Source: JADJPO01 sp963724535 (GTDB lineage: Bacteria > Actinomycetota > Actinomycetes > Actinomycetales > Kineosporiaceae). From it: DNA of 64,000 nt. The first letter of the stretch is position 1; each line of letters starts with the position of its first letter. The stretch is from contig CAVRVD010000014.1 in the NCBI GenBank assembly GCA_963724535.1, positions 124,001-188,000 on the forward strand, in the 5' to 3' direction. A program made the position numbers and the translations under genes. Of the stretch, positions 1-10,361 are shown piece after piece. The notes below the pieces were generated by a model. That model saw only the letters and a list, made by a program, of their open reading frames with translations. It searched no databases and was not told the DNA's origin.

Positions 1-89
1 CGTCGGCCTGTTCCGGGGCGTCCGGTGGGGCGCGTCCCGGCACGCTCGACAGCAGGTCGGTCGGCGGTTCTCAGTGAGGAGGACGGCAG

Positions 90-1643
90 ATGGCATCCAG
101 CCAGGCGCAGGGCACGGACGCACCGCCCGCGGTACGCCTGACCGGGATCACCAAACGGTTCCCTGGGGTGGTGGCCAACAGGGACATCACCGTGACCGTG
201 CCCAAGGGCACGGTGCACGCGTTGGTCGGTGAGAACGGAGCCGGCAAGTCGACGCTGATGAAGATCCTCTATGGGATGCAGAAGCCCGACGAGGGCACCA
301 TCGAGGTCGACGGTGCACCGCGCACCTTCCACAGCCCCTCGGACGCCATCGACGCCGGGATCGGCATGGTCCACCAGCACTTCAAGCTGGCGGACAACTT
401 CACCGTGCTGGAGAACATCGTCCTGGGCAGCGAGCCGGGGTCGATGTTCTCGCTCGACCTGGACGCCGCCCGGTCGCGGATCATCGAGATCTCCGACCGG
501 TACGGGCTGGACGTCGACCCCGACCCGCTGGTCCAGGACCTCGGCGTCGGCCAGCGCCAGCGGGTGGAGATCCTCAAGGTGCTCTACCGCGGGGCGAAGA
601 TCCTGATCCTGGACGAGCCCACCGCCGTCCTGGTGCCGCAGGAGGTCGAGGAGCTGTTCGAGGCCTTGGCCGAGCTCAAGGCCGAGGGCCTGACCGTGGT
701 GTTCATCTCGCACAAGCTCGACGAGGTGCTCCGGGTCGCCGACGGCATCACCGTGATCCGACGCGGCACCACGGTGGCGACCGTGCTGCCCAGCGAGGTG
801 ACCCCGTCCAAGCTCGCCGAGCTGATGGTGGGCAGCGAGCTGCCCTCGCCGCAGACCACCGAGTCGACCGTCACCGACCGCCCGGTGCTGCAGGTCGCCG
901 GCCTGACCGTCACCGACGCCGATGGCCGTGCCGTCGTCGACGACGTCAGCTTCACCATCCACGCCGGTGAGGTGCTGGGCATCGCCGGCGTCGAGGGCAA
1001 CGGGCAGGCCGAGCTGGTCGAGGCGATCATGGGGATCCGCCGGGCAGCCGGCCAGGTGCTGCTGGAGGGCACTGACATCTCCGCCCTCGACACCCGCAAG
1101 CGCCGCGAGGACGGGATCGCGTTCATCCCCGAGGACCGGATCCGCCAGGGCCTGCTGCTCGAGGCGCCGCTGTGGGAGAACCGGGTGTTGGGTCACCAGA
1201 CCACCGAGCCCAACGCCCGGCGTGGGCTGATCGACCGCCGGCACGCCCGCACCGACACCGAGCGGATCGTGCAGCTCTACGACGTGCGCACGCCGTCCAT
1301 CGACGTGACCGCCTCGGCGCTGTCCGGTGGCAACCAGCAGAAGCTGATCGTGGGCCGGGAGATGAGCACCCACGCCACGCTGCTGCTGGCCGCCCACCCG
1401 ACGCGCGGGGTGGACGTCGGTGCGCAGGCGGCCATCTGGGACCACCTGCGCCATGCCCGGGCCGAGGGGCTGGCGGTGCTGCTGATCAGCGCGGACCTCG
1501 ACGAGCTGATCGGCCTGTCGGACACGCTGCGGGTCATCCTGCGCGGCCGGCTGGTCGCCGAGGCCGACCCGACCACGGTCACCCCGGAGGAGCTCGGCTC
1601 GGCGATGACCGGGGCTGGGGCGCGAGCGGAGGGAGCAGCCTGA
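90..1643 (+). CDS. Nucleoside-type ABC transporter, double ATP-binding subunit
   Basis: This 517-residue tandem ATPase energises import through the two permeases that follow. The first nucleotide-binding half has a full Walker A (GENGAGKST, residues 47-55), a Q-loop near 95 and Walker B with ILILDEPT at 171-178. The second half has a degenerate Walker A (GVEGNGQAEL) but an intact LSGGNQQ signature, as is usual for RbsA/YufO-type proteins. The GVEGNGQ form and the permease pair point to the BMP-dependent nucleoside (YufNOPQ/NupNOPQ) branch rather than ribose. The ATG follows a GAGGAGG ribosome site. The stop overlaps the next start (TGATG). The binding lipoprotein gene expected in this operon is not within the window and may lie upstream. 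Substrate is inferred from family and from cdd/deoA/add downstream. Confidence 0.93.
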   Translation: MASSQAQGTDAPPAVRLTGITKRFPGVVANRDITVTVPKGTVHALVGENGAGKSTLMKILYGMQKPDEGTIEVDGAPRTFHSPSDAIDAGIGMVHQHFKLADNFTVLENIVLGSEPGSMFSLDLDAARSRIIEISDRYGLDVDPDPLVQDLGVGQRQRVEILKVLYRGAKILILDEPTAVLVPQEVEELFEALAELKAEGLTVVFISHKLDEVLRVADGITVIRRGTTVATVLPSEVTPSKLAELMVGSELPSPQTTESTVTDRPVLQVAGLTVTDADGRAVVDDVSFTIHAGEVLGIAGVEGNGQAELVEAIMGIRRAAGQVLLEGTDISALDTRKRREDGIAFIPEDRIRQGLLLEAPLWENRVLGHQTTEPNARRGLIDRRHARTDTERIVQLYDVRTPSIDVTASALSGGNQQKLIVGREMSTHATLLLAAHPTRGVDVGAQAAIWDHLRHARAEGLAVLLISADLDELIGLSDTLRVILRGRLVAEADPTTVTPEELGSAMTGAGARAEGAA

Positions 1644-2788
1644 TGTCCGGCCTGTCTGCACGGCTGGATCCTCGCCGGATCCTGATGGCAATGGTGGCGC
1701 CGGTGATGGCGTTCGGGGTCGCCGTCGGCCTGTCCTCGCTGGTGCTGCTGATCGCCGGGCACGCCCCGCTGACAGCCTTCACCGCGATGTGGGACTTCGG
1801 CACCCAGGCCTCGAACATGGTGAACATCCTCAACAAGTCCGCCGCCTACTATCTGTCTGCCCTCGCCGTCGCGATCGGGTTCCGGATGAACCTGTTCAAC
1901 ATCGGCGTGGACGGGCAGTACCGACTGGCGGCGATGTGTGCCGCCGTGGTCGGCGCCTCGGTGACCCTGCCCAAACCGCTGCACATCGGCCTGGTGGTGC
2001 TGGTCGGCGTGGTCGTCGGCGCGTTCTGGGCCGGCATCGCCGGGCTGCTCAAGGTCTACCGCGGTGTCAACGAGGTGATCTCGACGATCATGCTCAACTA
2101 CATCGCCGGGGCCCTGGTGGCGTGGATGCTCACCCCCGCGGTGTTCGCCGAGCTGGAGAACAACATCGTCCGGACGCCGCGGATGGCGGAGTCGGCCTGG
2201 TTCCCCGGGTTCTCGACCTCCGGCGGCACCGTGTACGGCTTCATCGTCGTCTCCGGGCTGGTCGGCGTCCTGTACTGGTTCGTGCTCAGCCGGACCCGGT
2301 TCGGGTTCGACCTGCGGGCCACCGGGATGTCCGTGCCGGCGGCCGTGGCCTCGGGGGTGGACGTGAAGAGAATGGTGGTCGCCTCGATGCTGCTCTCCGG
2401 GGGCATCGCCGGGCTGGTGGGCATGCCATTGCTGCTCGGCGAGTCGCACTCCTACGGGCAGGACTTCCCGGCCGGCATCGGCTTCACCGGCATCGCCATC
2501 GCCCTGCTCGGGCGGAACAACCCGTTCGGCATCGTCTTCGCCGCGCTGCTGTGGGGATTCCTGGACGTCTCCAGCATCATCCTGGACCTGGAGGGCATCC
2601 CCAAGGAGATCGTGACGATCATGCAGGGCATCATCGTGCTGGCCGTGGTCGTGGCCTACGAGGTGGTCCGGCGCTGGCGGGTCGCGGCCGAGCAGCGCCG
2701 AGTGGCCAGCCAGCTGTCCTCGGCCGATCCGCCGTCCGGGCCACCCCCCGGGCCGGCCACGCCCGCCGAGCCGGCGGGGGTGGCGTGA
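1643..2788 (+). CDS. Nucleoside-type ABC transporter permease 1
   Basis: A 381-residue multi-helix inner-membrane permease of the branched-chain/ribose/BMP superfamily (YufP-like). Hydrophobic helices run from about residue 10 to 350. The motif FNIGVDGQ, after the third helix, is the conserved cytoplasmic signature of this family. The C-terminus is a Pro/Gly-rich tail of about 25 residues. The open frame extends far upstream, but the ATG at 1643 overlaps the stop of the ATPase gene and gives a protein beginning at the first membrane segment, so I use it. It overlaps the next permease by 4 nt (ATGA), which indicates one operon and coupled translation. It pairs with the second permease to form the translocation channel. 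Confidence 0.92.
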   Translation: MSGLSARLDPRRILMAMVAPVMAFGVAVGLSSLVLLIAGHAPLTAFTAMWDFGTQASNMVNILNKSAAYYLSALAVAIGFRMNLFNIGVDGQYRLAAMCAAVVGASVTLPKPLHIGLVVLVGVVVGAFWAGIAGLLKVYRGVNEVISTIMLNYIAGALVAWMLTPAVFAELENNIVRTPRMAESAWFPGFSTSGGTVYGFIVVSGLVGVLYWFVLSRTRFGFDLRATGMSVPAAVASGVDVKRMVVASMLLSGGIAGLVGMPLLLGESHSYGQDFPAGIGFTGIAIALLGRNNPFGIVFAALLWGFLDVSSIILDLEGIPKEIVTIMQGIIVLAVVVAYEVVRRWRVAAEQRRVASQLSSADPPSGPPPGPATPAEPAGVA

Positions 2789-4053
2789 TGAGCGTGCAGA
2801 CCCCGACCCGTGAGCAGGCGGCACCGTCGCCGCGCCGCTCCACCACCGGCAGCACTCTGGTGCGGGCGCTGACCCTTGCGGTCGCCGTGCTCGCCGTCCT
2901 GTCGGTGACCAGGGCCATCACCGGCGCCGACGACCTGACCTCGTCCGGCACCGCAGGTGCGGCGCTGCGCCTGGCAGTGCCGATCCTGCTCGCCGGTCTG
3001 GGCGGCCTGTGGTCGGAGCGCGCAGGCGTGGTGAACATCGGTCTCGAAGGGATGATGGTGCTCGGCACCTGGTCGGCCGCCTACGCCGCCCTGGAGTTCG
3101 GGCCCTGGGCCGGGGTGGTCGCCGGGATCCTCGGTGGGGGCCTCGGTGGTCTGCTGCACGCGGTGGCGACGGTCACCTTCGGGGTGGATCACATCGTCTC
3201 GGGGGTGGCCATCAACCTGCTCGGGCCGGGGGTGGCCCGGTTCCTGTCCTCGCTGATCTTCACCGAGAAGGCGGGCGGCGGGGTGACCCAGAGCCCGCAG
3301 GTCACCCAGCCGGACACGTTCACGGTGCCGCTGCTGTCCGATGGGCTGAGATCGGTGGAGAACCAGGACATCTTCCTCGTCTCCGACGCCGCCGGGATCC
3401 TCGGCGGCCTGGTCACCGGCGTGTCCTGGGTGACCGTGCTCGCCCTGGCCCTGATCCCGGCCTCGATCTACGCGCTGTGGCGCACCAAGTTCGGGCTGCG
3501 GCTGCGCTCGTGCGGGGAGAACCCGTACGCGGCGGAGTCGCTCGGGGTCAACGTCTACCTGTACAAGTACCTGGGCGTGGTGATCTCCGGCGGGCTGGCC
3601 GGGCTCGGCGGGGCGTTCCTGGCTCTGGTCGCCTCCAACTTCTACCGCGAGGGCCAGACCGGTGGCCGGGGCTTCATCGGCCTGGCCGCGATGATCTTCG
3701 GCAACTGGCGGCCGGGCGGTCTCGCGGTCGGCGCCGGGCTGTTCGGCTTCACCGACGCCCTGCAGCTGCGCCAGGGTGAGACCAGCGTGCACGCGCTGTT
3801 CCTGGCGCTGGCGATGGGGTTGGCCGTCTTCGGCGTCTACCTGCTGGTCAGCGGTACCCGGCGGACCGGCATCGTCACCCTGGTGCTGGCCGTCGGCCTG
3901 CTGGTGGTCTACCTGGCCACCGACACCGTCCCGCAGCAGTTCACCACCGCCACCCCGTACGTGACCACGCTGCTGGTGCTCGCCCTGGCCAGCCAGCGAC
4001 TACGCATGCCCGCGGCCGACGGGTTGACCTATCGCAAGGGGACGGCCACCTAG
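2788..4053 (+). CDS. Nucleoside-type ABC transporter permease 2
   Basis: A 421-residue membrane permease of the same superfamily (YufQ-like), forming a heterodimeric channel with the preceding gene. The signature VVNIGLEGMM lies after the second helix, and a second cytoplasmic loop contains the CGENPYAAESLGV stretch typical of this family. An N-terminal cytoplasmic tail of about 25 residues precedes the first helix. The start overlaps the previous stop (ATGA). The last gene of the transporter ends 25 nt before the cytidine deaminase start, so transport and nucleoside catabolism are probably co-transcribed. Ligand preference (purine or pyrimidine nucleosides) cannot be read from the sequence. 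Confidence 0.92.
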   Translation: MSVQTPTREQAAPSPRRSTTGSTLVRALTLAVAVLAVLSVTRAITGADDLTSSGTAGAALRLAVPILLAGLGGLWSERAGVVNIGLEGMMVLGTWSAAYAALEFGPWAGVVAGILGGGLGGLLHAVATVTFGVDHIVSGVAINLLGPGVARFLSSLIFTEKAGGGVTQSPQVTQPDTFTVPLLSDGLRSVENQDIFLVSDAAGILGGLVTGVSWVTVLALALIPASIYALWRTKFGLRLRSCGENPYAAESLGVNVYLYKYLGVVISGGLAGLGGAFLALVASNFYREGQTGGRGFIGLAAMIFGNWRPGGLAVGAGLFGFTDALQLRQGETSVHALFLALAMGLAVFGVYLLVSGTRRTGIVTLVLAVGLLVVYLATDTVPQQFTTATPYVTTLLVLALASQRLRMPAADGLTYRKGTAT

Positions 4054-4078
4054 CCAGCCGCCGAGTAGCCTCGCCCTC

Positions 4079-4498
4079 GTGGGTGAGGTGGACATCGACT
4101 GGACGGCGCTGCGCTCCGCCGCCCGCGCGGCCATGCGGGGCGCCTATGCGCCGTACAGCTCCTTCCCGGTCGGTGCTGCGGGCTTGGCCCGGGACGTCGC
4201 CGGGCAGACCCGGGTGGTCACCGGCTGCAACGTCGAGAATGCCTCGTACGGGCTGGGTCTGTGCGCCGAGTGCGGTCTGGTGTCGGCCCTGCACGCCACC
4301 GGCGGCGGCCGCCTGGTCGCGGTCAGCATCGTGGGTGGGGACGGCGAGCCGCTGATGCCGTGCGGGCGGTGCCGGCAGCTGCTGTTCGAGGCCGGCGGGG
4401 CCGACCTGGAGCTGGAGACCGCGCGCGGCGTCGTCAGGCTCGCCGAGGTGCTCCCCGACGCGTTCGGCCCGGACGACCTCAGCCGGCCTCGACCCTGA
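4079..4498 (+). CDS. cdd: Cytidine deaminase
   Basis: Catalyses the hydrolytic deamination of cytidine and deoxycytidine to uridine and deoxyuridine in the cytosol. At 139 residues it fits the small homotetrameric class. The zinc site is visible: CNVENASYG, then CAE (a Cys zinc ligand followed by the catalytic Glu) and PCGRC (the two further Cys ligands). The start is GTG with no strong ribosome site, 25 nt after the permease stop. An alternative is the internal GTG giving VDIDW. The product feeds the thymidine phosphorylase encoded next. The same pair (cdd, deoA) with add occurs together in M. tuberculosis. Confidence 0.95.
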   Translation: MGEVDIDWTALRSAARAAMRGAYAPYSSFPVGAAGLARDVAGQTRVVTGCNVENASYGLGLCAECGLVSALHATGGGRLVAVSIVGGDGEPLMPCGRCRQLLFEAGGADLELETARGVVRLAEVLPDAFGPDDLSRPRP

Positions 4499-4641
4499 CT
4501 CGGGTGACCTCCACGCCGAACCGGTCCGGCGATCCTACGCCGAGCGCGGAACGGTGACCGGCTACCGTCGCCGGCAGGCATCATCGTCAGTCGGCACCAT
4601 CGATCGTCAGGTCCGCGCGCGGCAGTGGGAGGCGACAGCAC

Positions 4642-5937
<1,296 letters not shown>

Positions 5938-5950
5938 GCCGAGGCACCCG

Positions 5951-6367
5951 ATGTCCGAGGAGAAGCCCGACCAGGCGCAGCCCCCACGCAACACCCCGGC
6001 CACCCGCCGTCCGGTGTCGGTCTACGGGCAGGGCGCCGAGCCCGACCCGCGGTTCTCGATGGCCAACGAGCGGACGGCGCTGGCCTGGGTGCGCACCGCG
6101 CTGGCCCTGGTCGCCGGGGGAGTGGGGCTCACCTCAGTGGCCCGGATCGCCGATCTGTCCCGGCTGGTGGACGTCGGGGCGGCCGTGATGTGCCTGCTCG
6201 GCGGGTGGCTCGCGGTCTCCGCGGTGCTCGGGTGGCGGCGCCGCGAGCTCGCGCTGCGCACCGACCGGGCGTTGCCCGCCCCGGTCGCGCTGCCCTGGGT
6301 GGCCGGGGCGATCGTGGTGGCCTCGGTCGGGCTCGCCGCCGTGGTCCTCACCGTCCGAAAGGGCTGA
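5951..6367 (+). CDS. DUF202 membrane protein 1
   Basis: A 138-residue protein with a cytoplasmic N-terminal tail of about 35 residues, the DUF202 (YidH-like) signature NERTALAWVRTALAL, and three predicted membrane helices. Its function is unknown; DUF202 proteins are small inner-membrane proteins. ATG 5951 lies 13 nt after deoA, and a longer in-frame start inside deoA is unlikely. A second DUF202 gene begins 2 nt after its stop, giving a tandem pair that probably forms a heteromer. Co-directional placement after deoA may be incidental. Confidence 0.8.
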   Translation: MSEEKPDQAQPPRNTPATRRPVSVYGQGAEPDPRFSMANERTALAWVRTALALVAGGVGLTSVARIADLSRLVDVGAAVMCLLGGWLAVSAVLGWRRRELALRTDRALPAPVALPWVAGAIVVASVGLAAVVLTVRKG

Positions 6368-6369
6368 GG

Positions 6370-6669
6370 GTGCGCGACCCGGGGCTGCAGCCGGAGCGCA
6401 CCGCCCTGGCCTGGCAGCGCACCGGGATCGCCGGCTCGCTGATCGGCGGTGTCTCGGTGCTGGCGGCGGCGCACCGGGGGTCTGTGGTCCTGGTGGCGGT
6501 GACTGCGCTGTGCACCGCGACCGCGGCCGGGGCCGCGGGCGTGGCCTCCACCCGTGCGCAGCCCGGCCTGACGGGTGTCTTGCCCTCCCCGTGGCGGCGG
6601 CTGCTGGCCACGGCCGCCGTCGCAGTGCTGGTCACCGTGGCCGGGGTGCTGCTGGCCATCACCGGTTGA
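6370..6669 (+). CDS. DUF202 membrane protein 2
   Basis: A 99-residue, three-helix DUF202 protein with the hallmark PERTALAWQRTGIA at its N-terminus. I take the GTG at 6370 as the start because it places that motif at residue 8, as in short family members, and directly follows the stop of the first DUF202 gene; the longer open frame overlaps that gene entirely. The pair resembles the tandem arrangement of DUF202 genes in other actinobacteria. Function is unknown. Transcription runs toward the convergent sulfurtransferase gene only 35 nt away. Confidence 0.75.
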   Translation: MRDPGLQPERTALAWQRTGIAGSLIGGVSVLAAAHRGSVVLVAVTALCTATAAGAAGVASTRAQPGLTGVLPSPWRRLLATAAVAVLVTVAGVLLAITG

Positions 6670-6704
6670 GCTCGGGTCCGACGGGGTTCGCGCAGGTGGA
6701 TCCC

Positions 6705-7568
6705 CTATCCGGTCCGGCGTTGTCGCGACGGTCCACCCAGGGCCGCCGGACGTTCTGGGTCCTGGCACCACTGGGACCACGACCCGGCGTAGAGCGCGGC
6801 CTCGAACCCGGCGATCGTCAGGGCAGCGATCTCGTGCGCCGCGGTCACCCCGGACCCGCAGTAGACGGCCACCTCGACGTCCGGAGCGATGCCCAGCTCC
6901 GCGAAGCGTCGGCGCAGCTCGCCGGCCGGCAGGAAGGCGCCGTCCGGGCCGAGGGTGTCGGTGGTGGGGGCACTCACCGATCCGGGGATGTGTCCGGGCC
7001 TCGGGTCGATCGGCTCGACCTCGCCGCGGAAGCGCTCGCCCGCCCGGGCGTCCAGCACCAGGGCGCCCCCGGTGCCGTGGCCGGCCAGCGCGGCCACCTG
7101 GTCGGCGTTGACGACCGGCAGCTGTCCGGTCGTCAGCACGACGTCGCCGGGCGACGCGGTCGACTCACCGGTGGCCAGCGGGTGTCCGGCCTCCCGCCAG
7201 GCGCCCAGCGCGCCGTCCAGGATCTGCACCCGGCTCAGGCCCGCCCAGCGCAGCAGCCACCAGGCGCGGGCCGCGGCCATCGACCCCCAGTCGTCGTAGA
7301 CGACGACGTGGCTGCCGGCCCGGACGCCCCAGCGTCGGGCGGCGGCCTGCAGGACGGCGGCGTCCGGCAGCGGGTGCCGGCCGGCGGCCGGGGAGGGAGT
7401 GCCGGCGAGCTCCTGGTCGAGGTCGACGTACACGGCACCGGGCAGGTGCCCGGCCAGGTACTCCTCGTGGCCGTCGGTGCGCCCCAGCGCCCATCGCACG
7501 TCGAGCAGCACCAGGGCGGGGTCGTCGAGGCGACGGAGCAACCTGTCGGGGTCGATCAGCACGTCCAC
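6705..7568 (-). CDS. sseA: Sulfurtransferase (rhodanese / 3-mercaptopyruvate sulfurtransferase)
   Basis: A two-domain rhodanese of 287 residues. The C-terminal domain carries the active-site loop CGSGVTA, which is the form associated with mercaptopyruvate sulfurtransferases, although thiosulfate use is possible. The N-terminal domain lacks the Cys, as usual, and has HLPGAVYVDLD. The second domain has HIPGSVSAPTTD. I use GTG 7568 because the remaining upstream frame is low-complexity and would overlap the divergent add gene; GTG 7562 is an alternative. The gene is divergent from add across about 115 nt. M. tuberculosis sseA lies in the same broad region, near maf and accA3. Confidence 0.9.
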   Translation of the reverse strand: MDVLIDPDRLLRRLDDPALVLLDVRWALGRTDGHEEYLAGHLPGAVYVDLDQELAGTPSPAAGRHPLPDAAVLQAAARRWGVRAGSHVVVYDDWGSMAAARAWWLLRWAGLSRVQILDGALGAWREAGHPLATGESTASPGDVVLTTGQLPVVNADQVAALAGHGTGGALVLDARAGERFRGEVEPIDPRPGHIPGSVSAPTTDTLGPDGAFLPAGELRRRFAELGIAPDVEVAVYCGSGVTAAHEIAALTIAGFEAALYAGSWSQWCQDPERPAALGGPSRQRRTG

Positions 7569-7683
7569 CCGGGCGAACCTAGCACCGGCAGGTGTGCGTG
7601 CCGCGAACGCCGTCGAAACGGCGGGTGTGCTCGCTGCGGCCCGCCACACGTGCTGCGCGCGTGGTCGTGGATACGCTCGCGCC

Positions 7684-8787
7684 ATGGCCATCCCGATCGC
7701 CGACGCAATCGCCGCCGCGCCCAAGGTCCTGCTGCACGACCACCTGGACGGCGGGGTCCGCGCCGCCACCGTGCTGGAGATCGCCGACGAGATCGGCCAC
7801 CCGTTGCCCGCCGCGACCTGCGACCTGCTTGACGCCTGGTTCCGTACCCAGGCCGACTCCGGCTCGCTGGTGTCCTACCTGGAGACGTTCGCCCACACCG
7901 TCGCGGTGATGCAACGCCACGACGACCTGGTCCGGGTGGCCCGGGAGTGCGCCGTGGACCTGGCCGCGGACGGCGTGGTCTACGCCGAGGTGCGCTACGC
8001 CCCCGAACAGCATCTGGAGCGGGGGCTGAGCCTGGACCAGGTGGTCCTGGCGGTGCAGGAGGGGTTCGCGCAGGGCTGTCACGAGGCTGCCCGGGGTGGC
8101 CGCGCGATCCGGGTGGGCACGCTGCTGACCGCCATGCGGCACGCGGCCCGGGCGATGGAGATCGCCGAGCTGGCGGTGCGGCACCGGGATGAGGGTGTGG
8201 TCGGCTTCGACATCGCCGGCGCGGAGGCTGGGTTCCCGCCGTCGCGGCACCTGGACGCCTTCGAGTACCTGCACCGGGAGAACTTCCACGTCACCATCCA
8301 CGCCGGTGAGGCGTTCGGGCTGGCCAGCATCTGGGAGGCGGTGCAGGTCTGCGGCACCGACCGGCTCGGGCACGGGGTGCGCATCGTCGACGACATCGAC
8401 CGGCTGGCCGGCGTCGACGCGCACGGGCGGCCCAACGTGGCGATGGGAGGCCTCGCCGCGTGGGTGCGTGACTCCCGGATCCCGCTGGAGATGTGCCCGT
8501 CGTCCAACGTGCAGACCGGCGCCGTGCGGTCCGTCGCCGAGCACCCGATCACGCTGCTGAAGGACCTGCGGTTCCGGGTCACCCTGAACACCGACAACCG
8601 GCTGATGTCCGGCACCACGATGACCAGGGAGATGCAGCTGCTGGTCGAGCGGGCCGGCTGGAGCCTGACCGACCTGCGCTGGGTGACCGTGAACGCGCTG
8701 AAGAGCGCGTTCATCCCGTTCGACGAGCGGCTCGACCTCATCGAGGAGGTCGTCAAGCCGCGCTACGCCGCGCTCGGGGCGCCCTGA
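7684..8787 (+). CDS. add: Adenosine deaminase
   Basis: Deaminates adenosine and deoxyadenosine to inosine and deoxyinosine. At 367 residues it has the expected length. Zinc and catalytic motifs are all present: HDHLDGG near residue 19 (HxH), HAGEAFG (His and the catalytic Glu), RLGHGVRI, and the LNTDNRLMS segment with the metal-binding Asp. The ATG at 7684 is the first that starts directly before the catalytic barrel; the longer open frame runs antisense to sseA. Its inosine product is a substrate for the PNP encoded at about 35.3-36.1 kb. The gene lies 50 nt upstream of a glycyl-radical enzyme gene on the same strand. Confidence 0.95.
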   Translation: MAIPIADAIAAAPKVLLHDHLDGGVRAATVLEIADEIGHPLPAATCDLLDAWFRTQADSGSLVSYLETFAHTVAVMQRHDDLVRVARECAVDLAADGVVYAEVRYAPEQHLERGLSLDQVVLAVQEGFAQGCHEAARGGRAIRVGTLLTAMRHAARAMEIAELAVRHRDEGVVGFDIAGAEAGFPPSRHLDAFEYLHRENFHVTIHAGEAFGLASIWEAVQVCGTDRLGHGVRIVDDIDRLAGVDAHGRPNVAMGGLAAWVRDSRIPLEMCPSSNVQTGAVRSVAEHPITLLKDLRFRVTLNTDNRLMSGTTMTREMQLLVERAGWSLTDLRWVTVNALKSAFIPFDERLDLIEEVVKPRYAALGAP

Positions 8788-8837
8788 GGGCTCGCTGGTC
8801 CCTGGTCCGGGCCTCGTCGTCGACCTACCCTGACGGC

Positions 8838-10361
8838 ATGGAGATGCCCGAGTTCACCCAGCTCGTGCAGGCCGCGATCGCCGACCCCGCGCTCACCTAC
8901 CGACAGCGGGTTCAGCGCCTGGCGATGCTGGCCGAGAACGCCTTGCCCCGGCCCGCGGTCAGCGCGGCGTGCGAGGCCGCCCAGGCCAAGGGTGTCGTCC
9001 ACGACATGGGCGAGGGTCATGCCCCGTACCGGCCCCGGTACCTGCTGCCCGACTACGCCCGCGCCCTGTCCCGCGGCAGTGAGCACCTTGAGCTGGAGGC
9101 GCCGCAGAGCGTGGACGACGCGCTGACCTTCCTGCTCGCGATGTACCCGAACGTTCCGTCGATCACGGGCTACCCGGTCTACCTGGGCGACCTCGACCGG
9201 CTGCTGGAGCCGTTCGTGAGCGGCCCGGAGGCGATCGGCGACGAGCAGCTGGACGCGCGGCTGTCCCGGTTCTGGACCCTGGTCGACCGGACCCTGCCGG
9301 ACGCGTTCGTGCACGCCAACCTGGGTCCGGACGACGGCCGCGTCGTCCGGTCGTTGCTGCGCGTGGACCGGGCGCTGCGCCAGGTGGTGCCGAACCTGAC
9401 GCTGCGGGTCGACCCCGAGCGCACCCCGGACGACCTGCTGCGCGATGCGGTGGCGACCACCTGCGCCGACGGCAAGCCGCACTACGTCAACCACCCGATG
9501 ATGTGCGCCGACCTCGGCCAGGCGTACGGCGTGGTGAGCTGCTACAACAGCCTGCCCCTCGGCGGTGGCTCGCACACCCTGGTCCGCCTGGACCTGTCGG
9601 CCAGTGTCCGGGACGCCGGCATCCCGCTCGAGCCGTGGCTGGACGGCGCGCTGGCCGAGCACGTGCGGCTGACCGCCGAGCTGATGGCGGCCCGGATCCG
9701 GCACCTGGTCGAGCAGGCCCGGTTCTTCGAGCACGACTGGCTGGCCCGGGAGGGTCTGATCAGCCTGGACGCCTTCACCGCGATGTTCGGGTTCTTCGGG
9801 TTGGCCGAGGCGGTGGAGCTGGTCGGCGGTGGCCGGTACGGGGTGCAGGACCAGGCCACTGCGCTCGGGCACCGGATCGTGGCCCGGCTGGCCGAGCTGG
9901 TGGGGACGGTCGAGCTGCCCCACTGCGCGGCGACCGGCGGTCATCCGGTGCTGCACGCCCAGTCCGGCATCGACTCCGACGTCGGGGTGACCGCCGGGGC
10001 GCGGATCCCGGTCGGGCGGGAGCCGCACCTGTTCGCCCACATCCGGGCGGTGGCCCCGAACCATCAGCACGTCCCGGCCGGGATCAGCGACGTCTTCCGG
10101 TTCGAGCCGACCGTGGCCGACAACCCCGAGGCGATGGTCGCCGTCCTGCGCGGCGCGCTGGCCGAGGGGATGCGCGACGTGACGTTCGACGTGGTCGGCA
10201 ACGGGTTCGTGCGGATCACCGGGTTCCTGGTCCGCGAGCGGGACGTCGCGGCATCGGCGCAGGGAGCGCGCCACTCCAGCACCGTCCTCGGCGCCGGGGC
10301 GATCGAGAACCACCACTTGGCCGACCGGGTCGTCAAGCAGGTGTCAGCTACGAGCAGGTGA
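8838..10361 (+). CDS. YjjI-family glycyl radical enzyme
   Basis: A 507-residue protein matching the length of the YjjI family (DUF3029), an uncharacterised group of glycyl radical enzymes. The catalytic thiyl cysteine is probably Cys235 in GVVSCYNSLP. The radical-bearing glycine is probably Gly462 in VRITGFLV near the C-terminus. A segment near residue 57 (GEGHAPYRPRYLLPDYA) and LTLRVDPERTPDDLL fit the family. The reaction is unknown. The gene overlaps the activase gene by 4 nt (GTGA). In E. coli yjjI and yjjW lie beside deoCABD, and here the pair lies among cdd, deoA, add and deoC. Glycyl radicals are destroyed by oxygen, so function is expected under low oxygen. Family call from remembered motifs. 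Confidence 0.8.
   Translation: MEMPEFTQLVQAAIADPALTYRQRVQRLAMLAENALPRPAVSAACEAAQAKGVVHDMGEGHAPYRPRYLLPDYARALSRGSEHLELEAPQSVDDALTFLLAMYPNVPSITGYPVYLGDLDRLLEPFVSGPEAIGDEQLDARLSRFWTLVDRTLPDAFVHANLGPDDGRVVRSLLRVDRALRQVVPNLTLRVDPERTPDDLLRDAVATTCADGKPHYVNHPMMCADLGQAYGVVSCYNSLPLGGGSHTLVRLDLSASVRDAGIPLEPWLDGALAEHVRLTAELMAARIRHLVEQARFFEHDWLAREGLISLDAFTAMFGFFGLAEAVELVGGGRYGVQDQATALGHRIVARLAELVGTVELPHCAATGGHPVLHAQSGIDSDVGVTAGARIPVGREPHLFAHIRAVAPNHQHVPAGISDVFRFEPTVADNPEAMVAVLRGALAEGMRDVTFDVVGNGFVRITGFLVRERDVAASAQGARHSSTVLGAGAIENHHLADRVVKQVSATSR

Noticed and set aside
1..89. Possible 3' end of a binding-lipoprotein gene upstream of the ABC ATPase
   Set aside because: All three frames are open but none gives a recognisable BMP-family C-terminus; only the GAGGAGG site before the ATPase start can be supported.
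1277..2824. A 515-codon open frame antisense to the nucleoside permease genes
   Set aside because: Long antisense frames are expected at this GC content. The product is an His/Gln/Asp-rich low-complexity string with no domain, and the plus strand holds clear permeases.
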